Shown here one piece after another: positions 10,795 through 23,074 of a stretch of 64,000 nt of DNA. The position numbers and the translations under genes are program-made. This stretch comes from Sciurus carolinensis. Its lineage: Eukaryota; Chordata; Mammalia; Rodentia; Sciuridae. The notes beneath the pieces are model-generated. The model worked only from the letters and a program-made list of their open reading frames with translations. It was not told the origin of the DNA and made no database searches. Position 1 is the first letter of the stretch. Each line of letters opens with the position of its first letter. The DNA lies in assembly GCF_902686445.1 (NCBI RefSeq), contig NC_062220.1, forward strand, positions 94,240,143 through 94,304,142, given 5' to 3'.

Positions 10795-13460
10795 GCTTGT
10801 TCTTATAACACCTGTATTCAGATATAATTTATATATCTTAAAATTCCTTTTACATACACAGTTCTGTGGTTTTAATATATAAAGCGTATGCAACCATTGC
10901 CATCATCTGCTTTTAGTACATTTTCATCACTAAAAAGAAATTACTCATTAGTAATCAGTCACTGTACTGATTCACTGTACCTCTTCTCAGCTCCTGGCAA
11001 TTACTAATCAATTTTTTATTTCTATGGATTTGCCTATCCTGGACATTTAATATAAATGTGATCTTTTTCAAGTGGCTTCTTAAACTTAGCTAATGTTTTT
11101 AAGATTATCCATATGTTAGTAGTACTTTATTCTATTTTATTGCTGGATGTTATTCCACTGTATAGATAATATGAAATTTCATTTATCCATTCATCAGTTG
11201 GTTGTATGCATTGGGGATTTATTTATTTTTTTGTTTATTTATTTATTTTTGTTATTAGGAAAATTCTGCTGTGAACATTTGAATACAAGTTTTTATGTGG
11301 ACATATTTCCAATTGTCTTGGATATATACCTAAGAATAGAATTTCTAGACCCTAGAGTAACTTCATTTCAACTTTCTGAGAAACTGCGAACTGTTTCTTA
11401 ATTACCACCAGCAGTATATGGGAGTTTTAATTTCTCCACATTCTTGTTTACACTTGGGATTGTCTCTTAAATTTTACTTATCCTGTTGGGTATGAGGTGC
11501 TTATCATTGTGGTTTTAATTTGCATTTCCCTAATGGCTAATGATGTTAAACATTATCTTTGCAGGAATGTCCATTAAAATTCTTTGCCCAGTTTTTAATC
11601 ATGTTGTCTTCTTAAGTTGTAAAAAAACTTATGCTATGTTCTGGATATAAATTTGATATCAGATGGTGGTTTGTGAATATTTAATTTCCAATTGTCTTTT
11701 CACTTACTTGATGGTGGTCTGTGAAGCATAAATGTTTTTAGTTTGGATGAAATTCAGTTTATCTGCTTTTAAAAAAACACTTGTGCTTTTAATGTTCATA
11801 TTTAAGAAACTTCATCCAAGATCATGAAGATCTATTCTTGTTTTCTTTTAAGAGTTGAATAATCTTATATCTAACATTTAAATCTTTGGTCCATTTTAAT
11901 TTTTAAATGTGATGTGAGCTAGGGAATCCTTTCTTTTTATGCAGATATTCATGCATTTTGATAGGCACAGTGTTGAATTTATAAATCAATTTCCCATTTA
12001 AAAGTTCATGTCATCTGCAATTAGAGATAGTTTTACTTTTTATATTTACAATCTGGATATCTTTTATTTATCTTGCCAATTGCCTTTTCTTGAACCTCCA
12101 AAAAGTGTTGATTAGAAGTGGCATGAGTGAACAACTTTGTCTTGTTCTTGATTTTAGAGTGAAAGCATTCAGTCTTTTACCATTCAGTATATAGTTGTGG
12201 GTTTTCTTAGATGCTGTGTGAGTTTGAGGAGTTCCCTTCTGTGCCTCATCTGTTAAGTGTGTTTATCATGAAAGAGTGTTGAATTTTTGTCAAATACACT
12301 TTTCTTTTCTCAGAGATGGTCATATGGTTGTTGTGTGTGGTTAGTTTAATTTAGTGTTTTACATTGGTTAATTTTTACATGTTAATCCAGCATATTTATT
12401 CTGAGATAAATTCCATTCTGGTCATGGTATAATTCCTTCCATATTGCTGGAATCTGTGGTTAGTATTTTGATGATGGTTTTTGGGTCTGTAAGAACACTG
12501 GTTTTGTTGTTTCCTCTTGGGCATTTGATTTTGGTATCAGGGTAAATTTGGTCTCATAAAAGAAATTGGAAATTGTTTCCTCTTCTGTTTCTTGGAGTAG
12601 TTTGTGAAGGATTGGGCAATCTTTAAGCATTTGGTAAAATATACCAGTGAAGACATCTGGGTTTGAGTTTGTCTTTGTGGGCAGTTTTATGCTTTTGTTT
12701 AGTTTAGTTTTGTTTTGGTTATCTTTGTGTGCATGTGTGAGAGAATTTTTGATGATTAATTTAAGCTTTTATTTGTTATAGGACAATTCCAATTTTCTGA
12801 ATTGTTTTTTGTTTTTGCAGTGCTGGGGTTGGAACCCAGGGCAGACAGATGTGCTGACACAGAGCTGTATCCCCAACCCATTTGTTGATTGATTGCTTGA
12901 GTCAGTTTTGGTAGTTTGTGTCTTTCTAGGAATTTTTATATTTCTTACTAGGTTATCTAATTTGTTGGCATACAATTGTTCATAGGTTGCCTTGTAATAT
13001 TTTAAAATTTTTCTCTTAAGTTTGGTAGTGATTTTTTCTTTTATTCTTGACTTCAATAGTTTGTCACTTTTTTGGTAAGTCTTGCATAAATTTGTCAAAT
13101 CTGTTGATGTTTTCAGTGAACCAAATTATAGTTTTGTTGATTTTTTTTTTTCCCCCATTGCTTTTATGTATTTCCTTTATTCCTGATCAGACCTTTATCA
13201 TCTTCTTATCTTTGTTTGTTTTGGGTTTGATTTGTTCTTTTTCTAGATTCTTGGGAAGAAACAACTGCACATGGTCAGTTGCTTCTCACTTGCTTCTTTC
13301 AGGGTTCTCATTTTCTTTGCTTTGTTTTTTGACGGTTTGATAATGAGGCGTGGATCTTATTTTATTTTGCTAGGAGTCTACTAATCTTTTAACAAATTTG
13401 GTGGGAAGTTTTCTGCCAATGTTCAATACTTTCTCTCGCTTCAACTCCAGCACATCATTT
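10795..13460 (-). mobile_element. Ancient L1 with 3' UTR and degenerate ORF2
   Basis: About 2.7 kb of antisense L1. The 3' UTR spans about 10795-11790 (ATGGATTTGCCTATCCTGG, TTATCCATTCATCAGTTGG). Reverse-transcriptase-region ORF2 spans about 11800-13260 (antisense motifs such as TTGGTATCAGGGTAAATTTG and AATTTGTTGGCATACAATTG). A further L1-like segment spans 13265-13460. It has many stops and frameshifts, and an ID element interrupts it. It is inactive. Confidence 0.85.
12805..12879 (-). mobile_element. ID element inside an old L1
   Basis: Diverged antisense ID: GCAGTGCTGGGGTTGGAACC to AGAGCTGTATCCCCAACCC. It interrupts antisense L1 ORF2 sequence. Confidence 0.85.
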
Positions 13461-13764
13461 TTAATAAGTATAAAATATATGTGATCAATCACGAAGTTAT
13501 TAAAGTGATGGCTTGAGCACAACCAAAAAAATTAGGCTAACTTATTGAAAGACTTAACGCATAGGTGCTAAAAATGTACTGGAATGATGACAGAGTTTGG
13601 AGCAGAAAGGAGAATTAACTGTCAGATATCTTTAACCATCAGGAGAAAACAGGAGTATGGTAACTGACAAATTTAAATAGGGAGAGAAAATACTGTTAAA
13701 CAGATACTTTTAAAAAGCAAGGGTTCTTTCTAAGACACTAGAGTGGTCTACTAGTGTCTCAGCC

Positions 13765-14345
13765 ACCACTGTCCAGTAGAAACATAAGGTGAACCACATA
13801 TATAACAGTATATGCAGTTATATACTCTAGTAGATACATTAAGAAAGTAAAGGTAAAAAGGTGAAATTAACTAATAAAAGCTCTCATATTTTACTTTACC
13901 AAATGTATTCATAATACTATCTTTTCAGCATGTAGTCAATATAAAAAATAATGACTACTTTAACATTATTATTCTGCATTCTTTTTATTTGTAATAAACT
14001 TATGAAATCTGATGTATGTGTTAATAATGCCTCATTTGGAACTGGTCACATTTCAAGCCAGGTACAGTAATACCAGTGACTTGGGAGACTAGGCAAGAGG
14101 ATTGTAAGTTTGAGGTCAACCTGTGCGATTTAGTGAGACTTTGTCTCAAAAAATAAGAAAAACTGGGAATGTAGCTTAAGTGGTGAAGTGCTCCTGGGTT
14201 CAGTTCCCAGAAACCCCCCTCCCCCCAAAAAGTATGTGTGTGTGTGTAACTGGTCACATTTCAAGTGCACAACAGGCATATAATATCAGTGGCTAACATA
14301 ATCAGCACAGATATAGAACATTTTCACAGTTGCCAAAAGATCTAT
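13765..14345 (+). repeat. Ancient near-palindromic repeat, copy 2, split by a SINE
   Basis: ACTGTCCAGTAGAAACATAAG, then GTGAACCACATATATAACAG, to CATTTCAAGTGCACAACAGG and ATATAGAACATTTTCACAG. A B1-dID occupies 14058-14247 with an 18-bp target duplication. Confidence 0.75.
14058..14247 (+). mobile_element. B1-dID SINE inserted into an older palindromic repeat
   Basis: A diverged B1-dID is bounded by perfect 18-bp target-site duplications, AACTGGTCACATTTCAAG (14040-14057 and 14248-14265). It ends in a TG-rich tail. The host sequence on both sides is one older repeat described separately. Confidence 0.88.
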
Positions 14346-15708
14346 TTGAGAGAGTAGATTGAAATGAATAGAAGGACCCAGTACTGGATGAGGATTATGA
14401 GCATAGGCATTCTGTTACATGATTTGCAGAATTAAAAGCACTTACTTGTGGAGCAGTTTGATTTTTGTGGACCAAAAGTTTTAAGTTTTCATTCCCTTTG
14501 ATTCAGCAAATTACAGTCCCACAAATTTATCATCTTGAGAATATTAAGATTTAAATAAAAGATTATTCAACAAAGCCCTGTTAATGAAAGTAAAAAAATT
14601 ACAAAATAAGTTCCTTGGACAAGTGAAACAAAAAACATTATAGTACTTCACATGTTAAATGTCATGCAGATATTAAAAGCAAAGGTTTAGAAGAATAGAC
14701 ATGGACAGATAATGGTATACTGAATAGAAAAACTATTTTCAGACAGTTGGCAGAGTCACATCAAAGACATTAAAATAGATCCAGAAAATTCTCTCCACTA
14801 TTAAAATCAATGAGAAAATGGGCAAGTATGGTCAAAATTAACTTTTTTTAGAACTCTGGAAATTAACCAAAAACTTGTAGCAATTCAGGGAATACTTAAG
14901 AAAAAAAGCTGAGTTTTTAGGAGGAAAAAAATTAAATTTTTTTCTTTCAATGTTTAAAACAATGTATCTGTAAGTGTGCATATATATATATATGAATGTA
15001 GGTATATACATATAATTATATTTTAAAATCCGAAGGAAGGTGAATTGAACTTAAAAGTTATTTTGGAAAGACCAAATGTTTATCATTGAATTTTAAAGTA
15101 ATTGATGTAATTCTTGGATCTTTGTAACCTGATTTTTAAAATTGTAATTGCCAAGAGGTGAAATAGAATTCTGGCATATTAAGGCAATTTGGGTTGTATG
15201 TTATTATTTCTAACCATTTTGGTTTTTTATTGAACATCTTATTTCTCAAGGATTGGGGGAGTTGAAGGGTTGAGGTAAATTCTTTGAGGATTATTTTTAA
15301 TTTTCCTGAAATGCTGATATTTATTAGGCTTCCATTATTTTACAGTTCCCTTGCTTAGTTTTTTTGTTTTCATTTTTGTTATTACCAAAAAGCATATTGA
15401 GCAGATTTCAAAATATGTTGTGGTATTTTGACTGATGGAAAGATTTGTTAAAACAAATATAATAATCACACCTTTAAATAATGATGACTCATCAGAATTT
15501 GATTTTAGATATCAAGTTTTGTTGACTTTATTCTTTGGAATAAGAACATGGCAAAAGAACAAAGAATTCTGGACAAGTTTCAGTATATAAGCATCTTGTT
15601 CTTTGAGTAGTTTTAATTTTTAGAAATAAGGTTAAATAAGTTAAATATTGAACTTATTCCTTGTTGTATTTAATTTCTATCAAGTAATGGCATTGTAGCT
15701 TTTTCTTT

Positions 15709-15903
15709 TTTGTTTTTGTTTTGTACCGGGTACTTGACCACTGAGTCACACGCCCAACCCTACTTTGTATTTTATTTAGAGACAGGATCTCACTGAGTTG
15801 CTTAGTGCCTCGCTTTTGCTGAGGCTGACTTTGAACTCATGATCCTCCTGCCTCAGCCTTCCAATCCTCTGGGATTACAGGTGTGCACCACTGTGCCCAC
15901 CTC
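15709..15903 (-). mobile_element. B1-dID composite SINE
   Basis: Antisense B1-dID: an ID-like part (CCACTGAGTCACACGCCCAACCC) and then a B1 part ending GATTACAGGTGTGCACCACTG. It is flanked by direct repeats TAGCTTTTTCTT and TAGTTTTTTCTT. Confidence 0.9.
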
Positions 15904-15996
15904 TAGTTTTTTCTTAAATATGAATTTTCACAGAAATAGGATCTAACTAAAAATTATAAATATATGCTCTTAGAAAAGTTGATTAAGGTTTCTTTT

Positions 15997-16078
15997 TTTT
16001 TGCGGTGCTGGGGATCGAACCCAGGGCCTTGTGCTTGCAAGGCAAGCACTCTACTGACTGAGCTATCTCCCCAGCCCC
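15997..16078 (-). mobile_element. Young ID element with intact Pol III boxes
   Basis: Read on the minus strand it has TAGCTCAGTCAG (A box) and GGTTCGATCCC (an exact B-box match), then an A-tail. Perfect 12-bp duplications AAGGTTTCTTTT at 15985-15996 and 16079-16090 indicate recent insertion. Confidence 0.96.
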
Positions 16079-16789
16079 AAGGTTTCTTTTAACAGAACTG
16101 AGCTTTAATATCAAAGAATGCTTTCAAGATCTTAAGGTTTTAGGTAGAAACCTGGGTGAATATACATTTATTTATACTCTCATACTTATAAATACCACAG
16201 TTATATCACTCACATCTATAAATAATGTTTCCTTACCCAGAGATTATATTTCACAACTGGCATTGTGAACATTTTGTTTGTTCAGGGAAAGAATCAGTGG
16301 GTGGTTAAGTCTTCAGAATTACAGACTGTGGTTATTTTAGCATTTGGGGTAAGGAAAGGTTCTTATGAGATATGAAAAGTTTGTGCCTTAGTCAAGCAAT
16401 ATTGTGATTAGCATAGTCTCTAAATAGTATTTTGGACTATTTGATGGGACACTTTTATGCAAATTCTGGGATAATTTGTTTTACAGCAATAGTCAAACAA
16501 ATTTGTCTTTGATCTTTGGACTCTTTCTTCAGAAGAAATGTTCTTGAAGATGTGGTCCTCAAATATTTTTGCTTATCAACTGTGTAAATGACACTTTGCT
16601 AGTATGATAGAGATGAATATGAGTTCTGTCCATCTGGGATATCAGTCATATGAGGGCACTGTAAAATGTTTTAAATAATTTAATTTTTGAGATAATATAA
16701 AATGTTTTAATAATTAGTAAGTGCAAAAAATTGTCTACTCTAAACCAACCTAGTCACTCTTCTTCCTTACTGTGTAACAGTGACTGCAT

Positions 16790-17975
16790 TTCTTAAAAGT
16801 TATTAGCAACCTTACTTTCAAAGTTTACTGGTCACATTTTGACTTCTCTGTAGCATTTCAGACAGTTGATCAGCTATCCATCCTTGAAACGGTTTTGGTT
16901 TTCCTCATATCTTCTCATTGGCTAATCTTTCACATCCTAACGGTCAATATTTTAGGGTTCCAGGGCTCTGAATTCCCTTCTTTATCTACAATCTCTCTTT
17001 GGGAATACAGTCCCTTCCCAGTAGTAATCTGTATTTTCAGCACTAACCAGTCTTGGAATTTCTGCCTACTGGACATATCATATAGCTAATAGGCACCTCA
17101 AAAAACATGTTCAAAGTTATTTTTGATTTTGCCTTTTACCATCCAATCTTTTCTTCCACCATTGCTCCTTATTTCCCTAGAAGACGTCACTAGCCATTGA
17201 GTTATTCAAGCCAAAAACCTAGGAGTTATCCTTCATTTCTTTTTCCTTCACTAATCACATTCAGTCCATGTGTCAACTTTATCTTCAAAACATTTTGAAT
17301 CCTTAATCTGCCATTGCTTCCATACCATTTTAGTTCAATATACCTTGCTTTCCTGGACTATTATAGGACCCTCTTTACTAGTTTTCTTATTTCCACTCTT
17401 TCTTCACCTTGCACAGAGAACTATCTTTAAAACACTAATCAGGTCACTTGCTTGTGAAAACCCTCCAGTGGCTTCCCAACTGCCTAAAATAATATCCAGA
17501 CTTCCTACTTTGACTGAGTCCCACATAATCATACCCTGCCTGCCTCCCTGACCTCATTTTCCATCACTCATACCCTTGTCCAGACTTTGCTTTGTTCATA
17601 TACCTTCTTTTACACTTCAGTTCATATGCCTTCTTTTTACTCCTAGAAATACCAAGTTTATCTCCAATTTAGGGTTCACTCTTTACCTAGAATGCCTTTC
17701 CTCCCTTTCGTAATTGAATCTTATATGCAGAAGACTATACCGAGGCTAAAAAAAGTGAATAAGACACAGAGCTATACTCCTGAGATGTTTTTTTTTTAAT
17801 TGTATACAAATGGGATACATGTTGTTTTTCTATTTGTACATGGAGTCAAGGCATACCATTTGTGTAATCATACATTTACATAGGGCAATGATGTTTGATT
17901 TCCTGAGATGTTTTTGTTATGTCCTTTTGTCTGGTAGATTCCTTGAAGGTGCAGACTAAAATACCGTAATTTCTG
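16790..17975 (+). mobile_element. L2 (CR1-clade LINE) with degenerate reverse transcriptase
   Basis: Sense L2 ORF2 remnant: GCATTTCAGACAGTTGATC, GTTCCAGGGCTCTGAATTC, CAAGCCAAAAACCTAGGAG, AACCCTCCAGTGGCTTCCC and ACCTAGAATGCCTTTCCTCC. It is interrupted by an L1 3' end at 17793-17900 and continues to CCTTGAAGGTGCAGAC. Open frames of 64-93 codons here are remnants of its polyprotein frame or chance. Confidence 0.8.
17793..17900 (-). mobile_element. Very short L1 3' end inserted in L2
   Basis: About 108 bp of antisense L1 3' terminus (AATTGTATACAAATGGGATAC onward), flanked by TCCTGAGATGTTTT repeats (from 17778 and 17901). Eroded L2 sequence lies on both sides. Confidence 0.9.
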
Positions 17976-18039
17976 AAGCGTTTTCAACTTTCTAAGATGG
18001 CTTCTTTTTTTCTCCTGCAATTTATGTAATTCATTTAAT

Positions 18040-18690
18040 TTCTGCCTTGATGGAGCTTACATTCTTGTTGGAGGTGGGGTGGAGATAACTAATAAACAAG
18101 ATGAATAAAATATATATTAGGTGGTGGTAAATTTAAGTGCAAAGCAAGCAGCAAAGTACTGATGAGGAGTGGATTAATTTTAAATAGACTAGACAGGCAC
18201 ATCTCTCTTTGAATTTGACATTTTCATAATAAAGTTAATCTCTTCCAGAGAGAAAAAGCAATGAGTTTTAAAAGTCATGAAGTTAAAGCATCCTAATGTG
18301 TTTGAAAAGTAGTTAGGAGTTCAGGGTAACTGGAATAGAAATGAGGATGGAGAATTGTGGGAGACCAGGCCAGATTAACAGTGGAGCTAGATCTTGCAGG
18401 GCCTTGTCAGCTGGTGGTTCTCAGCTTTGGCTGTTCAGGTGAACTATCTGAAGAGCTTTAAAAGTACTAATGGGTGGGTCCTGCTCTTAGAGATTGACAT
18501 AATTGATCTGAATGGAGTATAATCAGGGCATTAGGATTTTATAAAAACTCCCTAGGTGATTTCTAAGATGTACCTAAAATTGAGAATCACTGTAGGTCTT
18601 TTGTTAGGAATTTCAATTTTACCTTTGAGGAAGAAGTCATTGGAGGGTTTTGTCATGGGAAAAATAATTTTGTAATTAATTAAGTTTAAA
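18040..18690 (+). mobile_element. Ancient mammalian repeat, unclassified, hosting a MER5
   Basis: GATGGAGCTTACATTCTTG, AATAAACAAGATGAATAAAAT, then TCTTGCAGGGCCTTGTCAG and GAAGTCATTGGAGGGTTTTG belong to a familiar old mammalian repeat that I cannot name with confidence. Similar 5' pieces occur at 34745-34830 and 63870-64000. Confidence 0.5.
18412..18592 (+). mobile_element. MER5-like hAT MITE
   Basis: Starts GTGGTTCTCAGCTTTGGC and ends with the inverted-terminal TTGAGAATCACTG. The interior GTGGGTCCTGCTCTTAGAGATT matches the MER5 type. It sits within an older repeat (18040-18690). Confidence 0.75.
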
Positions 18691-19964
18691 ATGATGTTCA
18701 TTTATTAAATTTAATCAACTATAAAATTTATAAAACAGTAATACCTTAACTGTCTCAAATTGTTGGAAGTTGGTTGTGATGTAGCTCACAGATTTGTATT
18801 TGTATAAATGCCTAGAATGCCTAGTTTGTCCAGTGATTTTCTTTTCTTCTGTTTCATAATTGCCTTTCAGTTTTGGTAACCCAAAATTTTTACCCCATCT
18901 TGCCATATGTTACTGCTTACCATCTTTAGCTTTTTTCCCTTTCCTATATCCACAGTCTGCATTTCTTCCAATTCTGAACTTGAACTTCACTTTAATGGAA
19001 TTGAAAATCAGCATTTTACAAGAAGATTTTAGCTAAAACATTTAAGTTTATCTGATCTGGGCTGCCTTAATGCAGTGATTGACAAAAAAAAAAAAAATCT
19101 ATGAATTTTTTTTTCTTATTGAAAATTAGAAACTGTTGCCTGGATGTCTTCCTGAAACTATACTTCTACATCTTTTCCACCATTTCATGTAAGACTAAGG
19201 TGCAGGTAATTGTGCAGGTACATAGTATTTGGCCTTATAAAAACATAAGAGTCATTTGTTTTATATTTCAGCAGGAGAGCCGTTGAAAATGAATTTTAAC
19301 TCACACCACTTGATGTCCCATAAACACACAAAAAACATTATGATGTGTATAGAGAAGTCTGTCCTCAGTTTATTTGTAATTTACATCTAATTTGTTGAGT
19401 TACATGTAAGTAACTTTCATTTTTCTATCTTTTGCTGTGTTCCTATGGATTTGCCACTCCTGTTTGGACTGAATTGTCATTACAATTCTTGGAATTCCTC
19501 GTTTACTGTTCCTCTGGGAATTTGTTCTGTTGGAATCTGGAACACTGGAATGATGGAAATGTATTCTTTACAAAGTAGCTGTAAGTATACTACATAATTT
19601 ATACAGAGACACTTTTTCAGTCTAAGTTAACTTAAATTTAACTTAGAGTTGGATGAAATATGTACTTAGGAAATCTTAAATTGAATACATACTTTAGCTG
19701 TACTCATAGTAGGCTTTCAAATATTGACTCTAAAATGCTGTGTTCTGAGCAGTCTCCTAATCATTAGCTTTAAAATTAGCTTTTCAATTTAATCAACTGA
19801 GTTGGCTTATCAACATTGGCTTAAAAACTATATCAATTAAAAAAGATTATGATTGGAATATTTAGCTACACACGTGATTCTAGTAAAGAATTTAGATGAC
19901 TTTGTTAAACACAAATGTGTTGAATTCATCTCCTGAATTTTTTTTTCTTTTAAATACCAATGTA

Positions 19965-20036
19965 TTTGGTTTAAATACCAAACCTTTTAAAAGAAATATG
20001 TTTGGTTTAAATACCAAACCTTTTAAAAGAAATGTG
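19965..20036. repeat. 36-bp tandem duplication with internal inverted repeat
   Basis: Two adjacent copies (19965-20000, 20001-20036) beginning TTTGGTTTAAATACCAAACC and ending AAAAGAAAT(A/G)TG. They differ at a single base. Each contains the inverted repeat TTTGGT...ACCAAA around TTAAAT. Confidence 0.93.
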
Positions 20037-20912
20037 TACCTCTAAGAAGTATTTGCCATTATATTGTCATGATGAATAAGATTACCTCTAAAGTAAAATT
20101 AGCCAGTAAGATTCTACTCACTCAGGTGGTCTGAGCTATGGACAGTGTTTCTCCCCAATGGGCAAGTTAAAACTCAGACTTATTTATTGTTAACAATTTA
20201 GGATTAGATTTTTTAAAATTACTTATTAAACAGTCATAGAGGTCATCAGAGAGTCAAAAACTCATATAGCAAGGAAATTATAATGTACTTAAAAATATGG
20301 ATAAGTTTGATTTCCTTGAAGATAGAGGTAACAGATCACGTAAAACCTTGAAGTGACATAATTGAACCTGGCATTGTAGCTTGAAAGCTATTGTTTGTTG
20401 ATTGACCTTGATCTTGAGAGCTTTCAAAGAATTTATGAAAAAATTGCTTTAAACTAAACTTTCTTATTTCATGAATCAGAAAACAGATTTCAAGAAACTC
20501 ACACCTGTAGTGATTAGTGTAAGTAAAGGTGATAATTATAAAGGGTTCTTAATACATTTTCAGAGGATTTGAATTTTTGTTGGGAAAACTGCTTTGTTAT
20601 TTTGTTGTTTTAGTTGGTCAGAATCTTATTACTAATTTATTGTCAGTTGAAATCCACTGTGAGGGAGGTTCACTTTTCATTCCCTTGGGGTTTTCGTAAT
20701 TAGCCATTGTGTTGTCAATCAATTTAAGCTCTGTTAATTTCATTCATTTTGCTGGTAATACTTTTTATTAGTACCAACATAAAAACAGTTGGATTTTCTA
20801 TGAATAATATTTTGTATAATTAAAAAATATAGATCAGTAAATAAAATTGGAAATGTGTGGTAGAATACTGTTGTTGATACATGAATAACTTGTCTCTTTT
20901 TACCTTTCTCAG

Positions 20913-21015
20913 CAACCGAAGAACCTTGAAGGCTATGTGGGATTTGCCAATCTCCCAAATCAAGTTTACAGAAAATCAGTGAAGAGAGGGTTTGAATTCA
21001 CACTTATGGTAGTAG
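20913..21015 (+). CDS. SEPTIN7: SEPTIN7 internal exon: polybasic N-terminal part of the G domain
   Basis: This coding exon of septin-7, a GTP-binding filament-forming cytoskeletal protein, is 103 nt: 34 codons plus the first base of a split Gly codon. It starts in phase 0 with CAA CCG AAG and reads [16 protein letters not shown], then [13 protein letters not shown], then TLMVV(G). The basic cluster YRKSVKRG is the septin polybasic region, which in the family binds phosphoinositides and lies at the NC interface. FEFTLMVVG is the first beta strand leading into the P-loop, completed by the next exon. The acceptor has a strong pyrimidine tract ending CTTTCTCAG, and the donor is G|GTAAG. A plausible branch point AATAAC lies about 25 nt upstream. 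By analogy with the human protein it covers roughly residues 23-56. The QP start differs from the QQ I recall in human; I recall QP in mouse, but did not verify this. The upstream coding exon is not in the window. Confidence 0.96.
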
Positions 21016-22630
21016 GTAAGATATGATTCTGCACTAAAGTGGAGTTTTGGTCTAAGTTAAATTGTTGATTAGCTCTGAATAAAGTTAAGACAATAGCAGC
21101 CCAAATAACTATAGTGAATGTATGTTATATTTTATCTATTAATTTATATGATTAGATTTTCAAATTTAATGTAGTGGTATAATGAGATTTATATATCTTA
21201 TCTGTTGGAAACCAAAAGTTGAGAAATGGTGATCAGTAGAGGTGAAGTAGAACCCAAGAGAGTTTCTCTTCAATTAATAATATAACAAAAGAAAATAGTA
21301 TCTGGTGCTTACTCATTTCTCTAGGATAAGTTTGTTCTGTGCCTTATCTATTATAATGAAGTCATGTCACGTCAAGTGAGCATTTAACAAACAAATATGT
21401 GCTCTAAATTGAGAGGTGGAGTGAAGAATCATAATCCAAATGAATATGCTTAGATGTACATCCATTGAATATGAGCCCTTGAATGAATTAAATATGATGC
21501 TCCTTGTTCTGTAAGTCGGTCTCCTTTTTCTTTGGTGTTTTATGTCATGAGCACCTTATTCTGTTTTATGGTCCATTTGGAGATATTAAGGACTATTTGG
21601 CTATAGGTTGGTAACATCATTAATACATGTAAAAAAACATATTCTACCTTTTACTATGAGTAAGATTAGTAATTTAAAGTGACAGTTTTATTCTTAAATG
21701 ACTACATAATATTTTTACCTCATATAGACTAACTTTAGAACCTTGTCAGGAGTATGTTGCAACTTTTTTGTACCTTTTTTTAAGAAAGTAAATAGGAGGG
21801 TTGTGGATCAATTATCTTTCACAATAAAATTGATTTGATGTTGGGCTGTTAAGATAGTGTTTATTAGGTTTTGCTAATCATATTTCACTGTATAGTATTT
21901 TTATTTTGGTGTTGAATTGAATTTCTTGAATTAGCTATGATATAGTCCTTTATTGAGGGGAAGAATTATTTTACCTGTTTGTCAGTTTGTGGCTGTTTGG
22001 AAGTTGTACACATTGTAATAGTACATAGTTAAAACTTGGTTCAAAGTTTGCAAAGCTGATGTTGATAAAGTTGATTAACTTGCCTCACTCTGGTTTGGTA
22101 GAAGCGTAGTATACCTAGCTTACAAATTCCTGCTGTGGAGCAGAGCTGGGTCTAGATGCAAGATACATGGACAAAATAAAGAACAAGAGTACCTTTTCTG
22201 TAGGTTTATAGCGTCATCATTATGTATGAAGAAACATTGGGTCTTACCTTAGTGGTTATAAATAATGAATTGTTATAGCTCTCTAACGTAGGTCCATTAG
22301 GAGAACCAGAACAATAGAATGGTAATAAGTTCTTGAACTTAGTAGAATAATGTGTGGTGATCAAAGCCAGATGATTTAAAATTTCAATGTCATTTTTTCA
22401 GATAAAATCTGATAAGTCATTTGATCTTGCTCTTTAGACTAAATGTGCAGTCTTTAAATGTATCTTATCTATAAGTTTTGTGATCATCTCTTCTGGGAAA
22501 TTCAGTTTCTTTTCTTTTTTTTTTTTTTTTTTTTTTTTACTTGCTGAATCTCATCAGAGGTTAAAGGAAAAGAGGTATCCATGTCCTTACATCCTTACTC
22601 TATTCTCCTACTGCACATTGAACTTGTCTT

Positions 22631-22702
22631 CTTTTGCAGTGCTAGAGATCAAACCCAGCACTATGATAGGCAAGTGCCCTACTACTGAACTACATCCCCA
22701 GC
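22631..22702 (-). mobile_element. ID element, diverged
   Basis: Antisense: TTTGCAGTGCTAGAGATC to GAACTACATCCCCAGC. Confidence 0.8.
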
Positions 22703-22999
22703 TCTTGAGCATTTGTTAATTAGCTATATTTATATAGATGTGTGCAGAGATTAAATCTTTTCATCTACATAATAATAGTTGTGCCTAATATATAGTCAGT
22801 CATTTTTTAAGTGTCTTGGTATGTTGATCTGGTTTTCAGACAGACTGAATCTTACAGCATAAATCATGGAAAGCTAAAAGCCAATCTTTGTTTTAGAATT
22901 CTTGACTTAAAAACTACAAGCAATTCTTTATAAGCCCTCATTTGTGAGATCTAAATTCAGAACAATTCTGACTCTTAATTCTTAAGACTTAAAACATTG

Positions 23000-23074
23000 A
23001 TTATACTCCATGTATGTGTGATATGTCAGAATACATTCTACTGTCATGTATAACTAAAAGGAACAAATAAATAA
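23000..23074 (+). mobile_element. 75-bp L1 3' tail insertion
   Basis: Only the last 75 bp of an L1 is present (ATTATACTCCATGTATG, ACATTCTACTGTCATGTATAAC, A-rich tail). Direct repeats TTAAGACTTAAA(A)CATTG lie at 22982-22999 and 23075-23091. Confidence 0.88.

Larger units (their letters stand above)
1..20912 (+). other. SEPTIN7: Upstream intron of SEPTIN7 (5' end outside window)
   Basis: The sequence is non-coding and AT-rich, and no CpG island or sequence resembling the expected first exon (start of the MSVSARS N terminus) is seen. It is therefore best read as the 3' part of an early intron, although the true first-exon position is outside the window. The recognisable repeats are listed separately. 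No gene or clear repeat is seen in 1326-1868, 2075-2846, 3561-4384, 5861-6554, 7000-7515, 7800-9000, 10340-10790, 13461-13764, 14346-15708 (apart from short TA runs near 14990), 16091-16790 and 18700-19960. Short open frames in these parts lack coding character. Confidence 0.75.
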
